Assembly (NCBI GenBank): GCA_002898115.1
Contig: BDTL01000025.1
Location: forward strand, 1-6,644
Source: a bacterium BMS3Bbin02
GTDB lineage: Bacteria > Actinomycetota > Acidimicrobiia > Spongiisociales > UBA5794
Reading direction: 5' to 3'
Length of the DNA: 6,644 bases
Every line of letters starts with the position of its first letter. Position 1 is the stretch's first letter. The translations under genes were made by a program, and so were the position numbers. Under the pieces are notes generated by a model that was not told the origin of the DNA, did not search any database, and saw only the letters and a program-made list of their open reading frames with translations. Shown here piece by piece: positions 5,915 through 6,644 of the stretch.

Positions 5915-5929
5915 CAGTCCGTTGGACTG
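5915..5929. repeat. Perfect 6-bp inverted repeat in divergent intergenic region
   Basis: CAGTCC (5915-5920) and GGACTG (5924-5929) flank a 3-nt GTT. The repeat is 54 nt upstream of the DUF3105 start and so could be an operator for that gene. Confidence 0.35.
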
Positions 5930-5954
5930 GTCGTATCCGTCGAGGCGCGCGCGA

Positions 5955-5972
5955 CAGCCTCTTATGAGGTTG
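5955..5972 (+). repeat. Short hairpin with TTAT loop
   Basis: CAGCCTC (5955-5961) pairs with GAGGTTG (5966-5972) around TTAT. There are seven pairs, one of them a G-U that exists only in plus-strand RNA. It adjoins the TTGCA/TGCAA cluster that follows. Its role is unknown; it could be in the leader of the plus-strand reductase transcript. Confidence 0.3.
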
Positions 5973-6000
5973 CAACAATGCAATGTCGATAACTATTGCA
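5970..6000. promoter_or_regulatory. Cluster of TTGCA/TGCAA half-sites, possible operator
   Basis: TTGCA (5970-5974) and TGCAA (5979-5983) form one inverted pair with 4 nt between. TGCAAT (5979-5984) and ATTGCA (5995-6000) form another, perfect 6-bp pair with 10 nt between. Three half-sites in 31 bp in the 243-nt region between divergent genes fit binding of a dimeric transcription factor. The factor cannot be named. Confidence 0.4.
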
Positions 6001-6061
6001 CGAATCATCCCCGCTCTCTCGTGTTCTGCGGTTCCGCGACGATCAAGGCGAGGGTGAAGTC

Positions 6062-6090
6062 TGTTAAACCTAGGGGGCTGTACATACGAT
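6062..6090 (+). promoter_or_regulatory. Weak sigma70-like promoter candidate for the reductase gene
   Basis: TGTTAA (6062-6067) and TACGAT (6085-6090) are 17 nt apart and partly match -35 and -10 boxes. Transcription would then start at about 6097, which would cut into the ribosome site (AGAGGA, 6093-6098). Either the true promoter lies further upstream or this match is chance. Confidence 0.2.
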
Positions 6091-6104
6091 CGAGAGGACG
6101 CCCG

Positions 6105-6644
6105 ATGGCAAAAGAGTGGAGGGTTCACAATCCGAGCGGGGATCGAAGGGTCATTGTCACCAAAGAGCTCCCCGGAGACCGGTGGCTGAGCATTCTTCAA
6201 ACTGCCGACTGCCGCGTGGAAGTGTGTCAATCGGCGGACGTGCTCACGGACACCGAGATCGTTGACCAGATCGGCTCGCAGTGTGACGGAGCGATCGGCC
6301 AGCTCACCGAGACATGGAGCGCTGAGTTGTTCGCCGCGCTCGCCGCGGCGGGGGGTAGTGCGTACAGCAACTACGCCGTTGGTTACAACAATGTCGATGT
6401 CTCAGGAGCCACCGCTGCGGGGATTCCGGTCGGCAATACCCCTGGAGTCTTGACCGAGACGACGGCCGAAATGGCGGTCGCACTCACGTTTTCATCCGGT
6501 CGCCGAGTTGTTGAAGCGGATCGGTTCATGCGGGCGGGCCGTTATGAGGGGTGGTTGCCCACGATGTACATGGGGCAACGGTTTGTCGGCGCCACGGTCG
6601 GTGTCATCGGAGCAGGCCGGATCGGCGCCGCTTATGGGCGGATG
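6105..6644 (+). CDS. Hydroxypyruvate reductase (plant HPR1-like D-2-hydroxyacid dehydrogenase), 3'-truncated
   Basis: The ATG at 6105 has AGAGGA (6093-6098) 6 nt upstream. The frame is open for 180 codons to the window end without a stop. The opening MAKEWRVHNPSGDRR, then CDGAIGQLTE (60-69), YSNYAVGYNNVD (87-98), GNTPGVLTETTAE (110-122) and EADRFMRAG..YEGW closely follow plant peroxisomal NADH-dependent HPR1 as I remember it. The start of the NAD-binding domain, VIGAGRIG (167-174), is present. The catalytic Arg, Glu and His of the family lie beyond the edge. The enzyme would reduce hydroxypyruvate to D-glycerate and perhaps glyoxylate to glycolate in the cytoplasm, linking serine or glyoxylate metabolism to glycolysis. 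The gene is divergent from the DUF3105 gene, and no link to the redox genes is evident. Confidence 0.92.
   Translation, partial: MAKEWRVHNPSGDRRVIVTKELPGDRWLSILQTADCRVEVCQSADVLTDTEIVDQIGSQCDGAIGQLTETWSAELFAALAAAGGSAYSNYAVGYNNVDVSGATAAGIPVGNTPGVLTETTAEMAVALTFSSGRRVVEADRFMRAGRYEGWLPTMYMGQRFVGATVGVIGAGRIGAAYGRM

Noticed and set aside
6028..6037. GCGG-TT-CCGC palindrome upstream of the reductase gene
   Set aside because: The arms are only 4 bp with a 2-nt centre, which is expected by chance in GC-rich DNA.
5862..6230. N-terminal extension of the DUF3105 frame on the minus strand to an ATG at 6230
   Set aside because: It would run through the divergent intergenic region and antisense to the reductase start. 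The ATG at 5861 has a ribosome site and begins a lysine-rich cytoplasmic head and membrane helix.
1..6644. CRISPR arrays, insertion sequences, tRNA/rRNA genes, attachment sites
   Set aside because: No regularly spaced direct repeats, transposase-like frames, cloverleaf-forming segments or conserved rRNA stretches were seen on either strand.

Overview
The window looks like a chromosomal segment of a moderately GC-rich bacterium (about 60% G+C by eye). GTG starts are frequent, and Shine-Dalgarno sequences sit 4-7 nt before most start codons. The protein families seen (short single-domain 6-phosphogluconate dehydrogenase, DUF3179 lipoprotein, CcdA, TlpA-type thioredoxin, DUF3105) and the basic-then-membrane N-termini suggest an actinobacterium, perhaps of the Acidimicrobiia kind. 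Chloroflexota cannot be excluded. This taxonomic reading is an inference; there is no rRNA or other marker gene.

Layout. Bases 1-496 (+) hold the C-terminal part of a HAD-family phosphatase. It is followed 14 nt later by a short-type 6-phosphogluconate dehydrogenase (511-1419, +). After a hairpin and an imperfect dyad come four genes on the same strand: a DUF3179 lipoprotein (1530-2744), a CcdA-type thiol/disulfide transporter (2809-3699), a membrane-anchored TlpA/ResA-type thioredoxin (3713-4324) and a membrane-anchored class I cytochrome c (4434-4910). Facing them on the minus strand are a DUF3105 membrane-anchored protein (5256-5861) and possibly a 73-residue membrane protein (4902-5123). 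A divergent intergenic region rich in inverted repeats (5862-6104) leads to a plant-HPR1-like hydroxypyruvate reductase (6105 to the window end, +, truncated by the edge).

How the genes may work together. HAD plus Gnd is a small cytoplasmic sugar-phosphate unit. The central genes look like an extracytoplasmic redox unit. CcdA would carry reducing equivalents across the membrane to the TlpA-like protein, which could reduce cysteines of the cytochrome haem-binding motif, of the CPLC motif in the DUF3179 lipoprotein, or of DUF3105. DUF3179 and DUF3105 have no established function, so this assignment is an inference from neighbourhood and cysteine motifs. No mobile element, CRISPR array, tRNA or rRNA was found. 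The most notable structural observation is that the DUF3179 protein consists of two divergent copies of one roughly 120-130-residue unit, only the first of which carries the CPLC motif.
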